From Mesorhizobium_K marinum (lineage in GTDB: Bacteria > Pseudomonadota > Alphaproteobacteria > Rhizobiales > Rhizobiaceae): DNA of 64,000 bases. Both the position numbers and the translations under genes were made by a program. Below are positions 8,898 to 21,400 of the stretch, piece after piece (position 1 is the stretch's first letter; each line of letters opens with the position of its first letter). The notes below the pieces were generated by a model that was given only the letters and a program-made list of their open reading frames with translations, ran no database searches and was not told the DNA's origin. The stretch is from NCBI RefSeq assembly GCF_040813715.1, contig NZ_JBFOCH010000025.1, one strand, 5' to 3'.

Positions 8898-10813
8898 CTA
8901 CTCGAACGCTGTCCCGAAGACGGCGATGACGACCCCAAGCACCGCCAGCGCCAGATAGCCGGGCGCGCGCCACCGCTCGCTGCGACTGCGCCAAGCAGCG
9001 GCCGCGGCAATCGCCGACTGCAGCGCGTAGTAGAGCGCGAAGGCGCGCGAAGCGAAACCGATGATCTGGAACACGTCCAGCGTCCAGGTGAGCACCAGTC
9101 CGACGGCGACGAGCAGCGCATAGGCCATCCGTGCCGGCACCATGCCTTTGGTCAGCTCGGCGATGAGCCCGCCCGACCCGCTGGTGTCGGCGACCGCGGC
9201 GCTGAACTGCGCGCTCAGCGCCGCGGCGACCAGCAGGACGGGCAGCACGGGCGCCACGATCTCCATCATCGAGATGATCGCCGTCTCGTTCGGCGGCTGC
9301 GGCCCGGCCGGCAGGGCGAACGCCAGGAAGCCGATATAGGTCATGTAGATCAGCGCCGAGAGGGCCTGCGCCCAGAGCATCGAGCGTATTCGAGTCGCGG
9401 CGGAATAGCTGGCGCCGAGATAGCGCGACGTTTCGAAACCCTGCACCGTGACGATCAGGCCGAAGGCCAGGGTGACGCTTGCCCAGGCCGTCAGCGCAGG
9501 CGGATGCAGCACCAGGTCGCTCGAGCCGGCCTTTGCGAAGAAATACCGGCCGAGCCCGGCCAGCAACCCGGCTATGACGGCAAGCTTGATGCCGACCGAC
9601 ACCTGCTCCATCCGCTCCAGCGCCTTGAAGCCGCGCGCCCAGCCGACCGCCAGGATCACGAGCAGCACGAAGCTGGTCACCAGCTTGGCGTGCAGACGAT
9701 CATCGAACGGCGTGAGGCTGACGCTGAAGGCGCCGAAAAGGTTGAGGTAGTAGGCGACCGAGATGAAATAGGCGACGGCCAGCGTCCACGAGGCCGCCGC
9801 GTCAAGTCTTTCCTCCACCGCGGGCCTGTCGCCGCCGTCGCGCTCGATGACGGCGATGTTGAACCGGATGGCGCTGCCGAACGCCCAGGCCACTGCGCAC
9901 AGCGCAGCCATGACCACTGGCGCATACATCCCGTAGGACGCGCCGAGGATCGGCCCGAGCACCAGAAAGCCGCTGCCGATGATGGACGCGAGCGGCGTGA
10001 TCGTTGCCCGCCATGTCCGCGCCCGAGCCAGGGGNCGCCCAGCCGACCGCCAGGATCACGAGCAGCACTAAGCTGGTCACCAGCTTGGCGTGCAGACGAT
10101 CATCGAACGGCGTGAGGCTGACGCTGAAAGCGCCGAAGAGATTCAGGTAGTAGGCGACCGAGATGAAATAGGCGACGGCCAGCGTCCACGAGGCCGCCGC
10201 GTCAAGTCTTTCCTCCACCGCGGGCCTGTCGCCGCCGTCGCGCTCGATGACGGCGATGTTGAACCGGATGGCGCTGCCGAACGCCCAGGCCACAACGCAC
10301 AGTGCGGCCATGACCACTGGCGCATACATCCCGTAGGACGCGTCGAGGATCGGCCCGAGCACCAGAAAGCCGCTGCCGATGATGGACGCGAGCGGCGTGA
10401 TCGTCGCCCGCCATGTCCGTGCCCGAGCCAGGGGCGGATAGAGGAGAAGGGCGCCAGCCGCCGCTGCGACGACCAGAACGAGGAGGTCCTGCGCGCCTGG
10501 CATCACCCGCAGCGCACGGGTCTGTGCAGGACCCGCTTCCCGCAGTGCGCCCGGCCGGAGCGCTCGGCAATCATTGCCAGCGCNNNNNNNNNNNNNNNNN
10601 NNNNNNNNNNNNNNNNGCCATGACCACTGGCGCATACATCCCGTAGGACGCGCCGAGGATCGGCCCGAGCACCAGAAAGCCGCTGCCGATGATGGACGCG
10701 AGCGGCGTGATCGTTGCCCGCCATGTCCGCGCCCGAGCCAGGGGTGGATAGAGGAGAAGGGCGCCAGCCGCCGCTGCGACGACCAGAACGAGGAGGTCCT
10801 GCGCGCCTGGCAT
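8898..10813 (-). CDS. APC-like multi-spanning permease, assembled with duplicated 5' end
   Basis: Repaired, this is one gene of about 401 aa with 10-12 hydrophobic segments. It begins MPGAQDLLVLVVAAAAGA (start codon seen at 10503 and again at 10813), continues TWRATITPLASIIGSGFLVLGPI (glycine-rich TM1 typical of amino acid/polyamine/organocation carriers) and ends ...VVIAVFGTAFE at 8898. Two N breaks (10035, 10584-10616) separate three overlapping copies of the 5' portion. It converges on the mttB-like gene with 30 bp between stops and starts about 100 bp after the xylD stop on the same strand. Substrate is unknown; an amino acid or methylated amine is a guess from context. Confidence 0.7.
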
Positions 10814-10893
10814 CACCCGCAGCGCACGGGTCTGTGCAGGACCCGCTTCCCGCAGTGCGCCCGGCCGGAGCGCTCGGCAATCATTGCCAGCGC
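9636..10893. other. Unmerged contig overlaps (three copies of the permease 5' region)
   Basis: 9636-10034 recurs at 10036-10434 and 10307-10583 recurs at 10617-10893, with N at each junction. The copies differ at scattered single bases (for example GPILGASYG versus GPILDASYG). Interpreted as strain-variant contig ends, not tandem genes. Confidence 0.85.
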
Positions 10894-10912
10894 TCGGCCG
10901 CTTCGCGCGTCA

Positions 10913-12715
10913 TCAGTGATTGTCGCGCGGGACGCCTCCGACCTGCGCGACCCGCTGGTACTTCACGGCCGGCTTCAGCACCATGCCCTGGTCGAACTGG
11001 TCGACCATGCCGCGCTGGATTTCCTGCCACGGCGTCTGGTGCTTCGGATAGTGGAAACCGCCATTGCCGTTGAGCTTGGCGCGCCGCGCCGCCAGTTCCT
11101 CGTCCGAAATCAGGATGTTGGCCGTGCCCTTCCTGAGATCGATGCGCACGCGGTCCCCGGTCTTCAGTAGCGCAAGGCCGCCGCCGACCGCCGCTTCCGG
11201 CGACGCGTTCAGGATCGAGGGCGTGCCGGATGTGCCCGACTGCCGGCCGTCGCCGATGCAGGGAAGCGAGTGGACGCCCTTCTTGATCAGGTACGCCGGC
11301 GGCTGCATGTTGACGACCTCGGCGCCGCCCGGGTAGCCGACGGGCCCGGCGCCGCGCATGAACAGGATGGTGTGCTCGTCGATTCCCTCAGCCGGGTCGT
11401 CGATACGGGCGTGGTAGTCTTCCGGCCCCTCGAACACGGCCGCCTTGCCCTCGAACGCATCGGGGTCGGCGGAGTTCGACAGGTAGCGATCACGGAACTC
11501 CTTGGAGATCACGCTGGTCTTCATGATGGCGCTGTCGAACAGATTGCCCTTGAGGTTGATGAAGCCGGCGTCCCGCATCAGCGGCTCGGCTGCCGTCCGG
11601 ATCACCTTGGCGTCGAGGTTCTGCGCGTTGGCGCAATTCTCGCCCATGGTCTTGCCGTTGACCGTCAGCGCATTCGGGTGCGGCAGCAGGTTTGCCTTCA
11701 TCAATTCGGCAACAACCGCAGGCACACCACCCGCGTGGTGGTAGTCCTCGCCGAGATACTCGCCGGCCGGCTGCAGGTTGACCAGCAGCGGAACATGATG
11801 GCCGATCGCCTGCCAGTCGTCGTTGTCGAGCGCAACGCCGAGGTGCCGGGCGACCGCGTTGAGGTGGATCGGCGCGTTGGTGGAGCCGCCAATGGCCGAG
11901 TTGACGACGATGGCGTTTTCGAACGCCTCGCGCGTCATGATGTCGGAGGGCTTCAGGTCCTCGTGCACCATGCCGACGATGCGTTTTCCGGTCTCGTAGG
12001 AGATCTGACCGCGTTCGCGGTAGGGGGCGGGAATCGCTGCCGAGCCCGGCAGCTGCATGCCGAGCGCCTCGGCGAGGCTGTTCATCGTCGTCGCAGTGCC
12101 CATCGTGTTGCAGTAGCCGACGGACGGCGCCGAGGACGCCACGATGTCCATGAACTCGTCATAGCCGATTTCGCCCGCCGAAAGGCGCTGGCGCGAATCC
12201 CAGACGACAGTGCCCGAGCCGGTGCGCTTGCCGTGGTGCCAGCCGTTCAGCATCGGCCCGACCGACAGCGCGATCGCCGGGATATTGACGGTGGCCGCCG
12301 CCATCAGCAGCGCCGGCGTCGTCTTGTCGCAGCCGATGGTGAGCACGACGCCGTCGAGCGGGTAGCCGTAGAGAACCTCGACGAGGCTGAGATAGGCAAG
12401 GTTGCGGTCGAGCGCCGCGGTGGGGCGCTTGCCGGTCTCCTGGATCGGATGGCAGGGGAATTCGAAGGGTACGCCGCCGGCCGCCTCGATGCCCGCGCGG
12501 ACGCGCTTCGCCAGTTCCAGGTGGTGACGGTTGCAGGGAGAAAGGTCCGAGCCGGTCTGCGCGATGCCGATCAGCGGCTTGCCCGACTGCAGTTCTTCCC
12601 GCGTGAGGCCGAAATTCAGGTAGCGCTCGAGATAGAGCGCGGTCATGCCAGGATTGTCGGGGTTGTTGAACCATTCCTGGGAACGGAATTTCTTCTTGGT
12701 GGTCGGGCCTGACAT
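10913..12715 (-). CDS. xylD: IlvD/Edd-family dehydratase, D-xylonate dehydratase-like
   Basis: A 600-aa sugar-acid dehydratase that would remove water from an aldonate to give a 2-keto-3-deoxy acid. It keeps the three cysteines that hold the iron-sulfur cluster in the family (SPCNRHH, GCDKTTPA, YCNTMGTAT) and the GDGRQSGTSGTPSILNASPE segment near the C-terminus. From memory, the N-terminal FRSQEWFNNPD/MTALYLERYLNFG block and the C-terminal PR(D)NH tail resemble Caulobacter XylD more than true IlvD (branched-chain synthesis). GGAGA lies upstream of the ATG at 12715. A GntR-type palindrome lies in its promoter. No other xylose-pathway gene is in the window; arabonate or another pentonate is an alternative substrate. 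Confidence 0.85.
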   Translation of the reverse strand: MSGPTTKKKFRSQEWFNNPDNPGMTALYLERYLNFGLTREELQSGKPLIGIAQTGSDLSPCNRHHLELAKRVRAGIEAAGGVPFEFPCHPIQETGKRPTAALDRNLAYLSLVEVLYGYPLDGVVLTIGCDKTTPALLMAAATVNIPAIALSVGPMLNGWHHGKRTGSGTVVWDSRQRLSAGEIGYDEFMDIVASSAPSVGYCNTMGTATTMNSLAEALGMQLPGSAAIPAPYRERGQISYETGKRIVGMVHEDLKPSDIMTREAFENAIVVNSAIGGSTNAPIHLNAVARHLGVALDNDDWQAIGHHVPLLVNLQPAGEYLGEDYHHAGGVPAVVAELMKANLLPHPNALTVNGKTMGENCANAQNLDAKVIRTAAEPLMRDAGFINLKGNLFDSAIMKTSVISKEFRDRYLSNSADPDAFEGKAAVFEGPEDYHARIDDPAEGIDEHTILFMRGAGPVGYPGGAEVVNMQPPAYLIKKGVHSLPCIGDGRQSGTSGTPSILNASPEAAVGGGLALLKTGDRVRIDLRKGTANILISDEELAARRAKLNGNGGFHYPKHQTPWQEIQRGMVDQFDQGMVLKPAVKYQRVAQVGGVPRDNH

Positions 12716-12779
12716 CGAAAGTCTCCGGAACTGCCTGCGTGCATCGATATGCCAACACCCGGAAAGCGGCAAGGGGTCT

Positions 12780-12792
12780 TTTGTCAGACAAA
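12780..12792. promoter_or_regulatory. 13-bp perfect palindrome, GntR/FadR-type operator candidate
   Basis: TTTGTC-A-GACAAA, 65 bp upstream of the xylD start in the divergent xylD/coxG spacer. TTGTC-N-GACAA is a common site of FadR-subfamily GntR regulators of sugar-acid genes. No such regulator is encoded next to it. Confidence 0.5.
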
Positions 12793-12902
12793 TGCATATT
12801 GGGTTGCCGTAGCGCGGAATCCGCGTTGCCCGGCAGGGGAATGGACAGCCGAACCCTGCTGGGCTACGCCAGACCGGTGAGCTTTTGGATCGGAGGAGTT
12901 CG

Positions 12903-13482
12903 ATGGCCCTGAACATGGACGGCGAGGAGCGCATCGAGGCTCCCATCGCAAAGGTGTGGGAGGCGCTGAACGACCCGGAGGTCCTCAAGGCCAGCATTCC
13001 GGGCTGCCAGTCGCTGGAAAAGACGGCCGACAACGAGTTGGCCGCGGTGGTTGTCCTCAAGGTCGGTCCCATCAAGGCGACGTTCAACGGCGCGGTGACG
13101 CTCTNAGGTCCTGAAGGCCAGCATTCCGGGCTGCCAATCACTGGAAAAGACGGCCGACAACGAGTTGGCCGCGGTGGTTGTCCTCAAGGTCGGTCCCATC
13201 AAGGCGACGTTCAACGGCGCGGTGACGCTCTCCAACCTCAACCCCCCGAACGGCTACACGATTTCGGGCGAAGGCAAGGGCGGCATCGCCGGCTTCGCCA
13301 AGGGCGGCGCGGACGTGACGCTCGTCGAGGACGGGCCGGACGCGACGATCCTGAAATACACCGCCAATGCCGACGTCGGCGGCAAGATCGCGCAACTCGG
13401 CAGCCGCCTCATCGAGTCGACCTCGAAGAAGCTTGCCGGCCAGTTCTTCTCCACCTTCGGGGAGAAGGTCGGCTCCGCCTGA
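12903..13482 (+). CDS. CoxG-like SRPBCC-fold protein, split by contig overlap
   Basis: Repaired length is 150 aa. It begins MALNMDGEERIEAPIAKVWE, the typical first strand and helix of the polyketide-cyclase/START-like SRPBCC fold, and contains LNDPEVLKASIPGCQSLEK, the CoxG signature. It ends KKLAGQFFSTFGEKVGSA. CoxG proteins accompany carbon monoxide dehydrogenase in the cox cluster and help anchor it to the membrane; solitary homologues like this one are widespread and often unassigned. CGGAGGAG precedes the ATG. No coxMSL genes are present. An N at 13105 interrupts the frame. It converges on mrp with 6 bp between stops. Confidence 0.85.
12979..13231. other. Unmerged contig overlap in coxG
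   Basis: 12979-13104 recurs at 13106-13231 across a single N at 13105 with about three base differences. Treated as an assembly artefact. Confidence 0.9.
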
Positions 13483-13488
13483 CGTTCC

Positions 13489-14896
13489 CTATTCGAAGAT
13501 GATCGCCGGGGCCGACCCTTCGGCCCTGACCTTCTCCTCGCCGATCCGCGCCCAGACCTTGGCGGCGATGTCGCGATAGATCGCGGCTTCCTGCCCATCG
13601 GGCTTCGACACCACGACCGGCTCGCCCGAATCCGACGTCTCGCGGATACCCATCTGCAGCGGAACTTCGCCGAGGAAGGTCACGCCGAGACGCTCGGCCT
13701 CCTTCCTCGCGCCGCCGTGGCCGAAGATGTCGTAGCGCTTGCCGGTGTCGGGCGCGATGAAATAGCTCATGTTCTCGACGATGCCGAGCAGGGGCACATC
13801 GACCTTCCTGAACATGTTCAGTCCCTTGCGCGCGTCGATCAGCGCGAGATCCTGCGGCGTCGAGACGATGACCGCGCCGGCGAGCGGCACCTGCTGCGCC
13901 ATGGTGAGTTGCGCGTCACCTGTGCCGGGCGGCATGTCGACCACCAGTACGTCGAGTTCGCCCCATTCGACTTCGCGCAGCATCTGCGCGAGCGCCGACA
14001 TGACCATCGGCCCGCGCCAGATCATGGGCGTTTCCTCGTCGACGAGGAAGCCCATCGACATGACCTTGAGGCCGTACTTCTCCATCGGCTTCAGGACCTT
14101 GCCGTCGACGGTCTGCGGCTTGCCGCGAATGTCGAGCAGCCGCGGCATGGAGGGTCCGTAGATGTCGGCGTCGAGCACGCCGACCCTCTGCCCGAGCGTG
14201 GCGAGGCCAAGCGCGAGGTTGATTGCCGTCGTCGACTTGCCGACGCCGCCCTTGCCCGAGGCCACCGCGATGATCGAGGCGACGCCGGGAACGCCGCGCT
14301 TGCCCTGCGACTGCGAGGCTGGAGCGCGGCCTGCATGCGGATGGGCGGACGGTGGCGCCGAGTTCTGCGCCGGCCGCGGCTGCACAGGCGCTTCCATGCC
14401 GCCGCCCTTCTTCTCGGCCGTCAGCGCGACCATTGCGCCAGCGACGCCGGGAACCGCCTTGACGGCCCGCTCGGCTGCGGCACGCAGCGGCTCCATCTCC
14501 TGCGCCCTTTGGGCGGGCACGGTGATCGAGAAGAACACCTTCCCGTCAGCGATGAATATTTCCGAGACCAGGCCGAGATCGACGATNTGAGTTCTGCGCC
14601 GGACGCTGCGCCGGCCGCGGCTGCACAGGCGCTTCCATGCCGCCGCCCTTCTTCTCGGCCGTCAGCGCGACCATTGCGCCAGCGACGCCGGGAACCGCCT
14701 TGACGGCCCGCTCGGCTGCGGCACGCAGCGGCTCCATCTCCTGCGCCCTTTGGGCGGGCACGGTGATCGAGAAGAACACCTTCCCGTCAGCGATGAATAT
14801 TTCCGAGACCAGGCCGAGATCGACGATGTTGCCGGTGAAGTCCGGACCGTTGACGGTCTTCAGACGCTCGAGGACGGCTTCTTTGGTAACGGACAT
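13489..14896 (-). CDS. apbC: Mrp/ApbC-family iron-sulfur cluster carrier ATPase
   Basis: Repaired length about 388 aa. The N-terminal MIP18/DUF59 domain (residues 1-85, VNGPDFTGNIVDLGLVSEI) is followed by a proline/alanine-rich linker and a deviant Walker A ParA-type ATPase (VASGKGGVGKSTT, P-loop about 135-141; DVLVVDMPPGTGD). Such proteins bind and deliver Fe-S clusters. The position that in E. coli carries a CxxC after ENMS reads SYFIAPDTGKRYDIFG here, without cysteines. Start ATG at 14896. It may serve the Fe-S-rich formate dehydrogenase just downstream, but it is divergent from that operon and is generally a housekeeping gene. Confidence 0.9.
14360..14827. other. Unmerged contig overlap in mrp with a 12-bp indel
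   Basis: About 14360-14586 recurs at 14589-14827 across an N at 14587. The right copy has an extra 12 bp, giving PRPAQRPAQNS instead of PRPAQNS in the linker. An in-frame repeat-length difference suggests two strain alleles. Confidence 0.85.
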
Positions 14897-15081
14897 GTGT
14901 TCTGGACCGGTTTCTGGACTGCCTCCCAGATAGTGCATCGCGGACCGCGAACCAAGCCGCAACCATGCGGCTCGGGCGAAGACCGAAGTCAGGCGGGCAC
15001 GCAATCCGGATAAAGTTGGGGATGCAGGCGCCACCGCCCCAGGACGATTGACCTGACCGGCACAAGCCACGACATTCGGCC

Positions 15082-15981
15082 ATGATCGACAAGCTCGAAT
15101 TCTTCATCGCGCTCGCCAAGGAAGAGCATTTCGGCCGCGCCGCCGAGCAGCTCGGCATTACCCAGCCGACGCTGTCGGCCGCGATCAAGCAACTCGAGGA
15201 GCAGCTCGGCGTCATGCTGGTCAAGCGCGGCTCGCGCTTCCAGGGGTTGACGCCGGAGGGGGAACAGGTGCTGGTCTGGGCGCGGCGCATCACCGGCGAC
15301 GCGCGCACCATGCGCGAGGAAATGCGCGCCGCAAGGCACGGCCTGTCGGGTCATATCCGCATCGCCGCGATTCCGACGGCGCTGGCGATGATCCCGCGCC
15401 TGACCACGCCCTTCCGCGAGAAGCACCCCGGGGTCACATTCTCGATATTATCGAGAACTTCAATCGAGGTCCTTACCCTGCTCGGCAATTTCGACATCGA
15501 CGCGGGCATCACCTATCTCGATAATGAGCCGCTCGGACGCGTCACGAGCGTGCCGCTCTATTCCGAGCGCTACCAGCTCATCACGGCCGCCGGAAATCCC
15601 TATTCGGAGAACAAGGCGGTCACCTGGGCCGAGGTCAGCACCCTTCCGCTCTGCCTGCTCACGCCCAACATGCAGAACCGCCGCATCATCGACCAACACC
15701 TTGCCGAAGCCGGCGTGGTCGCGAGGCCGACACTCGAGTCGAACTCCATGATCGTGCTGTTTTCCCATATCCGCACTGGAAAATGGTCGTCGATCATGCC
15801 GCTGAACCTCACGGAGACTTTCGGATTCGCCGAGCCGATACGCGCCATCCCGATCGTCGATCCGGACGCCAGTCACACGGTCGGGCTCGTCGCCGCACCG
15901 CGCGAACCGCACACGCCGCTGGTCGCGGCGCTTCTGGACGAGGCGATGGCGCTGGCGGAAGGGTTCAGGCCACGCGCGTGA
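15082..15981 (+). CDS. LysR-family transcriptional regulator, probable regulator of the formate dehydrogenase operon
   Basis: A 299-aa LysR protein. The winged helix lies at residues 1-60 (DKLEFFIALAKEEHFGRAAEQLG then ITQPTLSAAIKQLEEQLG) and the effector-binding domain at about 90-295. It sits directly upstream of fdsG in the same direction; the 136-bp gap holds a perfect LysR-type box. In several proteobacteria a LysR protein (FdsR) occupies this position and controls fds genes, so that role is inferred. The effector is unknown; formate is an obvious candidate. Confidence 0.85.
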   Translation: MIDKLEFFIALAKEEHFGRAAEQLGITQPTLSAAIKQLEEQLGVMLVKRGSRFQGLTPEGEQVLVWARRITGDARTMREEMRAARHGLSGHIRIAAIPTALAMIPRLTTPFREKHPGVTFSILSRTSIEVLTLLGNFDIDAGITYLDNEPLGRVTSVPLYSERYQLITAAGNPYSENKAVTWAEVSTLPLCLLTPNMQNRRIIDQHLAEAGVVARPTLESNSMIVLFSHIRTGKWSSIMPLNLTETFGFAEPIRAIPIVDPDASHTVGLVAAPREPHTPLVAALLDEAMALAEGFRPRA

Positions 15982-16002
15982 TGCGATCCTGCAATTCACC
16001 AG

Positions 16003-16025
16003 ATTGATAGAGAAAATCTATCAAT
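16003..16025. promoter_or_regulatory. LysR-type operator upstream of fdsG
   Basis: A perfect inverted repeat with 9-bp arms, ATTGATAGA and TCTATCAAT, around a GAAAA spacer. The core ATAG-N7-CTAT has exact LysR T-N11-A geometry. It lies about 93 bp upstream of the fdsG start and just after the LysR stop. Confidence 0.75.
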
Positions 16026-16117
16026 CAACGAAACGGCTTTATTGATTCGGCCATATTCCTCTGGTTCCATAGTGGCTTGGCGATCAATTCGCTCGATAGG
16101 GAGGGCGCTGCCTGGCC

Positions 16118-16587
16118 ATGCAGCACGCAAGTACCGACATCGCATCGCGGACGGCCGCGGTCGTCAACGACCTCAAGGGCCTGGAAGGTCCTTTGCTGCC
16201 CATACTGCACGGCATCCAGGACGAGTTCGGCTACGTGCCGGGCGAAAGCCTCCCCGTCATCGCCGACCTGCTGAACCTGTCGAGGGCGGAGGTGCACGGC
16301 GTCGTCACGTTCTACCACGACTACCGCAAGCATCCGGCCGGGCGCCACGTACTGAAACTCTGCCGCGCCGAAGCGTGCCAGTCGATGGGCGGCGACGCGC
16401 TGGCGGCAAGGATGCAGCAATTGCTCGGCATCGGTTTCCACGAGACGACGAAGGACGGGGCCGTGACGCTCGAGCCGGTCTACTGCCTGGGGCTTTGCGC
16501 CTGCGCGCCGTCGGCGATGCTGGACGGCGAGGTGATCGGCCGACTCGACGCCGACAAGGTCGAAGAGATCGCCGCGGAGGTGCGCCT

Positions 16588-16591
<4 letters not shown>
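16118..16591 (+). CDS. fdsG: NAD-dependent formate dehydrogenase, gamma subunit
   Basis: A 157-aa NuoE-like subunit that holds a [2Fe-2S] cluster in the soluble FdsABG complex, which oxidises formate to CO2 and reduces NAD+. The four cluster ligands are in CRAEAC (about residues 87-92) and CLGLC (about 127-131). The N-terminal LPILHGIQDEFGYVPGES and HGVVTFYHDYR segments are typical. It is the first gene of the operon and overlaps fdsB by 4 bp (GTGA). Confidence 0.95.
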
Positions 16592-18449
<1,858 letters not shown>

Positions 18450-18458
18450 GAGCGGACC

Positions 18459-21400
18459 ATGAACGTCAAGCCAGAGTTCGCATCGCTCGTCCAGGAAACC
18501 GACTACGGCACGCCCGCATCGCGGTCTGAAAAGACGGTGACGCTGACCGTCGACGGCCGTTCGATCACCGTGCCCGAGGGTACGTCGATCATGCGCGCTT
18601 CGATGGAAGCCGGCGTCGAGATCCCGAAGCTTTGCGCCACAGACATGATCGACGCCTTCGGGTCCTGCCGCGTCTGCCTGGTCGAGATCGAGGGACGCGG
18701 CGGCACGCCGGCATCCTGCACGACGCCAGTCGGCGAAGGCATGGTCGTGCACACCCAGTCCGACCGGCTCGACGCGATCCGGCGCGGCGTCATGGAACTC
18801 TACGTTTCCGACCATCCCTCGGCCTGGAGCGGACCGGGCAGCGCAGGTGCAGGCACCGGCGCCAGCGAGTTCGACCAGGTGGTCGCCTCGGTTGGCCTGG
18901 CGGAAAACCGCTACGGCCTCGATGGCCGCAACCACGTTCAGGCGGATGCCGGCGTCGCGCCGGGCCACGGCTCGCTGATGGTCGACTACATCGCTCGCGA
19001 CGAATCGAACCCGTACTTCACCTATGACCCCGCGCAGTGCATCGTCTGCTCGCGTTGCGTGCGCGCCTGCGAAGAAGTGCAGGGCACCTTCGCGCTCACC
19101 ATCGAGGGCCGCGGCTTCGAGAGCCGCATGGCGGCNCGACCTGGCGGAAAACCGCTATGGCCTCGATGGCCGCAACCACGTTCAGGCGGATGCCGGCGTC
19201 GCGCCGGGCCACGGCTCGCTGATGGTCGACTACATCGCTCGCGACGAATCGAACCCGTACTTCACCTATGACCCCGCGCAGTGCATCGTCTGCTCGCGTT
19301 GCGTGCGCGCCTGCGAAGAAGTGCAGGGCACCTTCGCGCTCACCATCGAGGGCCGCGGCTTCGAGAGCCGCATGGCGGCCGGCATGCACGAGCCGTTCCT
19401 CGAAAGCGAATGCGTGTCCTGCGGCGCCTGCGTGCAGGCCTGCCCTACCGACGCGCTGCGCGAGAAGACCGTTCTCGAAAAGGGCATGCCCGATCGCTCG
19501 GTGGTGACGACCTGCGCCTATTGCGGCGTCGGCTGCTCGTTCAAGGCCGAAATGAAAGGCGACGAGGTCGTGCGCATGGTGCCGTGGAAGGACGGCAAGG
19601 CGAACCGCGGCCACTCCTGCGTCAAGGGCCGCTTCGCCTGGGGCTACACCACCCACAAGGAACGCATCCTGAACCCGATGGTGCGCGAGAAGATCACCGA
19701 TCCGTGGCGCGAGGTCTCCTGGGACGAGGCGTTCCGGCACATCGCCGGCGAGTTCCGCCGCATCCAGTACCAGTATGGCAAGGGCGCCGTCGGCGGCATC
19801 ACCTCGTCGCGCTGCACCAACGAGGAAACCTACCTCGTCCAGAAGCTTGTCCGGCAGGGCTTCGGCAACAACAACGTCGACACCTGCGCGCGCGTCTGCC
19901 ATTCGCCGACGGGCTACGGGCTCGGCCAGACCTACGGCACCTCGGCCGGCACGCAGGACTTCGATTCGGTCGAGCACACCGACGTCGCGATGGTGATCGG
20001 CGCCAATCCGGTTTCGGCGCATCCGGTGTTCGCGTCGCGGCTGAAGAAGCGGCTGCGCAAGGGGGCCAGGCTCATCGTCCTCGATCCGCGCCGCACGGAG
20101 ATGGTCAAGGCGCCGCACATGGAGGCGGACTACCACCTGCCGCTGAAGCCCGGCACCAACGTCGCGGTGGTGACGGCGCTGGCGCATGTCGTCGTGACCG
20201 AGGGCCTGTTCGACGAGGCCTTCATCCGCGAGCGCTGCGACTGGGACGAATTCCAGGACTACGTTTCGTTCGTGTCCGACCCGCGCCACAGCCCTGAAGA
20301 AGTCGAGAAGCTGTGCGGCGTGCCGGCGGACGATATCCGCGGCGCGGCGAGGCTCTACGCCACCGGCGGCAACGGTGCGATCTACTACGGGCTCGGCGTC
20401 ACCGAGCACAGCCAGGGCTCGACCACCGTCATCGCCATCGCCAACCTCGCCATGCTGACCGGCAACATCGGCCGGCCGGGCGTCGGCGTGAACCCGCTGC
20501 GCGGCCAGAACAACGTGCAGGGCTCGTGCGACATGGGCTCGTTCCCGCACGAGTTGCCGGGCTACCGCCACATCTCGGGCGACGCGACGCGCGAGATCTA
20601 CGAGAGCCTTTGGGGCGTGAAGCTCGACAACGAGCCGGGCCTGCGCATCCCCAACATGCTGGACGCCGCCGTCGAAGGCACGTTCATGGGCCTCTATATC
20701 CAGGGCGAGGACATCCTGCAGTCCGACCCGGACACCAAGCACGTCTCGGCGGGCCTCGCCGCGATGGAATGCGTCNTGACCCGGACACCAAGCACGTCTC
20801 TGCAGGCCTCGCCGCGATGGAATGCGTCGTCGTTCACGACCTCTTCCTCAACGAGACCGCAAACTACGCCCACGTCTTCCTGCCCGGCTCGACCTTCCTC
20901 GAGAAGGACGGCACCTTCACCAACGCCGAGCGCCGCATCAACCGCGTGCGCAAGGTGATGGAGCCGAAATGCGAGTATGCCGACTGGGAGACCACGCAGA
21001 AGCTCGCCCAGGCGATCGGACTCGACTGGAACTACCAGCACCCGTCCGAGATCATGGACGAAATCGCCCGGACCACGCCGACCTTCGCGAACGTCTCCTA
21101 CGAATTCCTCGACAAGATGGGCTCGGTGCAATGGCCGTGCAACGACAAGGCGCCCGAGGGCACGCCGATCATGCATATCGGCGGCTTCGTGCGCGGCAAG
21201 GGCAAGTTCATCCGCACCGAGTATGTGGCGANCAACGTCTCCTACGAATTACTCGACAAGATGGGCTCGGTACAATGGCCGTGCAACGACAAGGCGCCCG
21301 AGGGCACGCCGATCATGCATATCGGCGGCTTCGTGCGCGGCAAGGGCAAGTTCATCCGCACCGAGTATGTGGCGACTGACGAAAAGTCTGGGCCGCGCTT

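Noticed and set aside
8898..10880. Three tandem copies of the permease 5' end
   Set aside because: Each junction has N and the overlaps match contig-end duplications seen elsewhere; no full second gene exists.
12903..13482. A carbon monoxide dehydrogenase locus
   Set aside because: Only a CoxG-like gene is present; coxM, coxS and coxL are absent, and solitary CoxG relatives are common.
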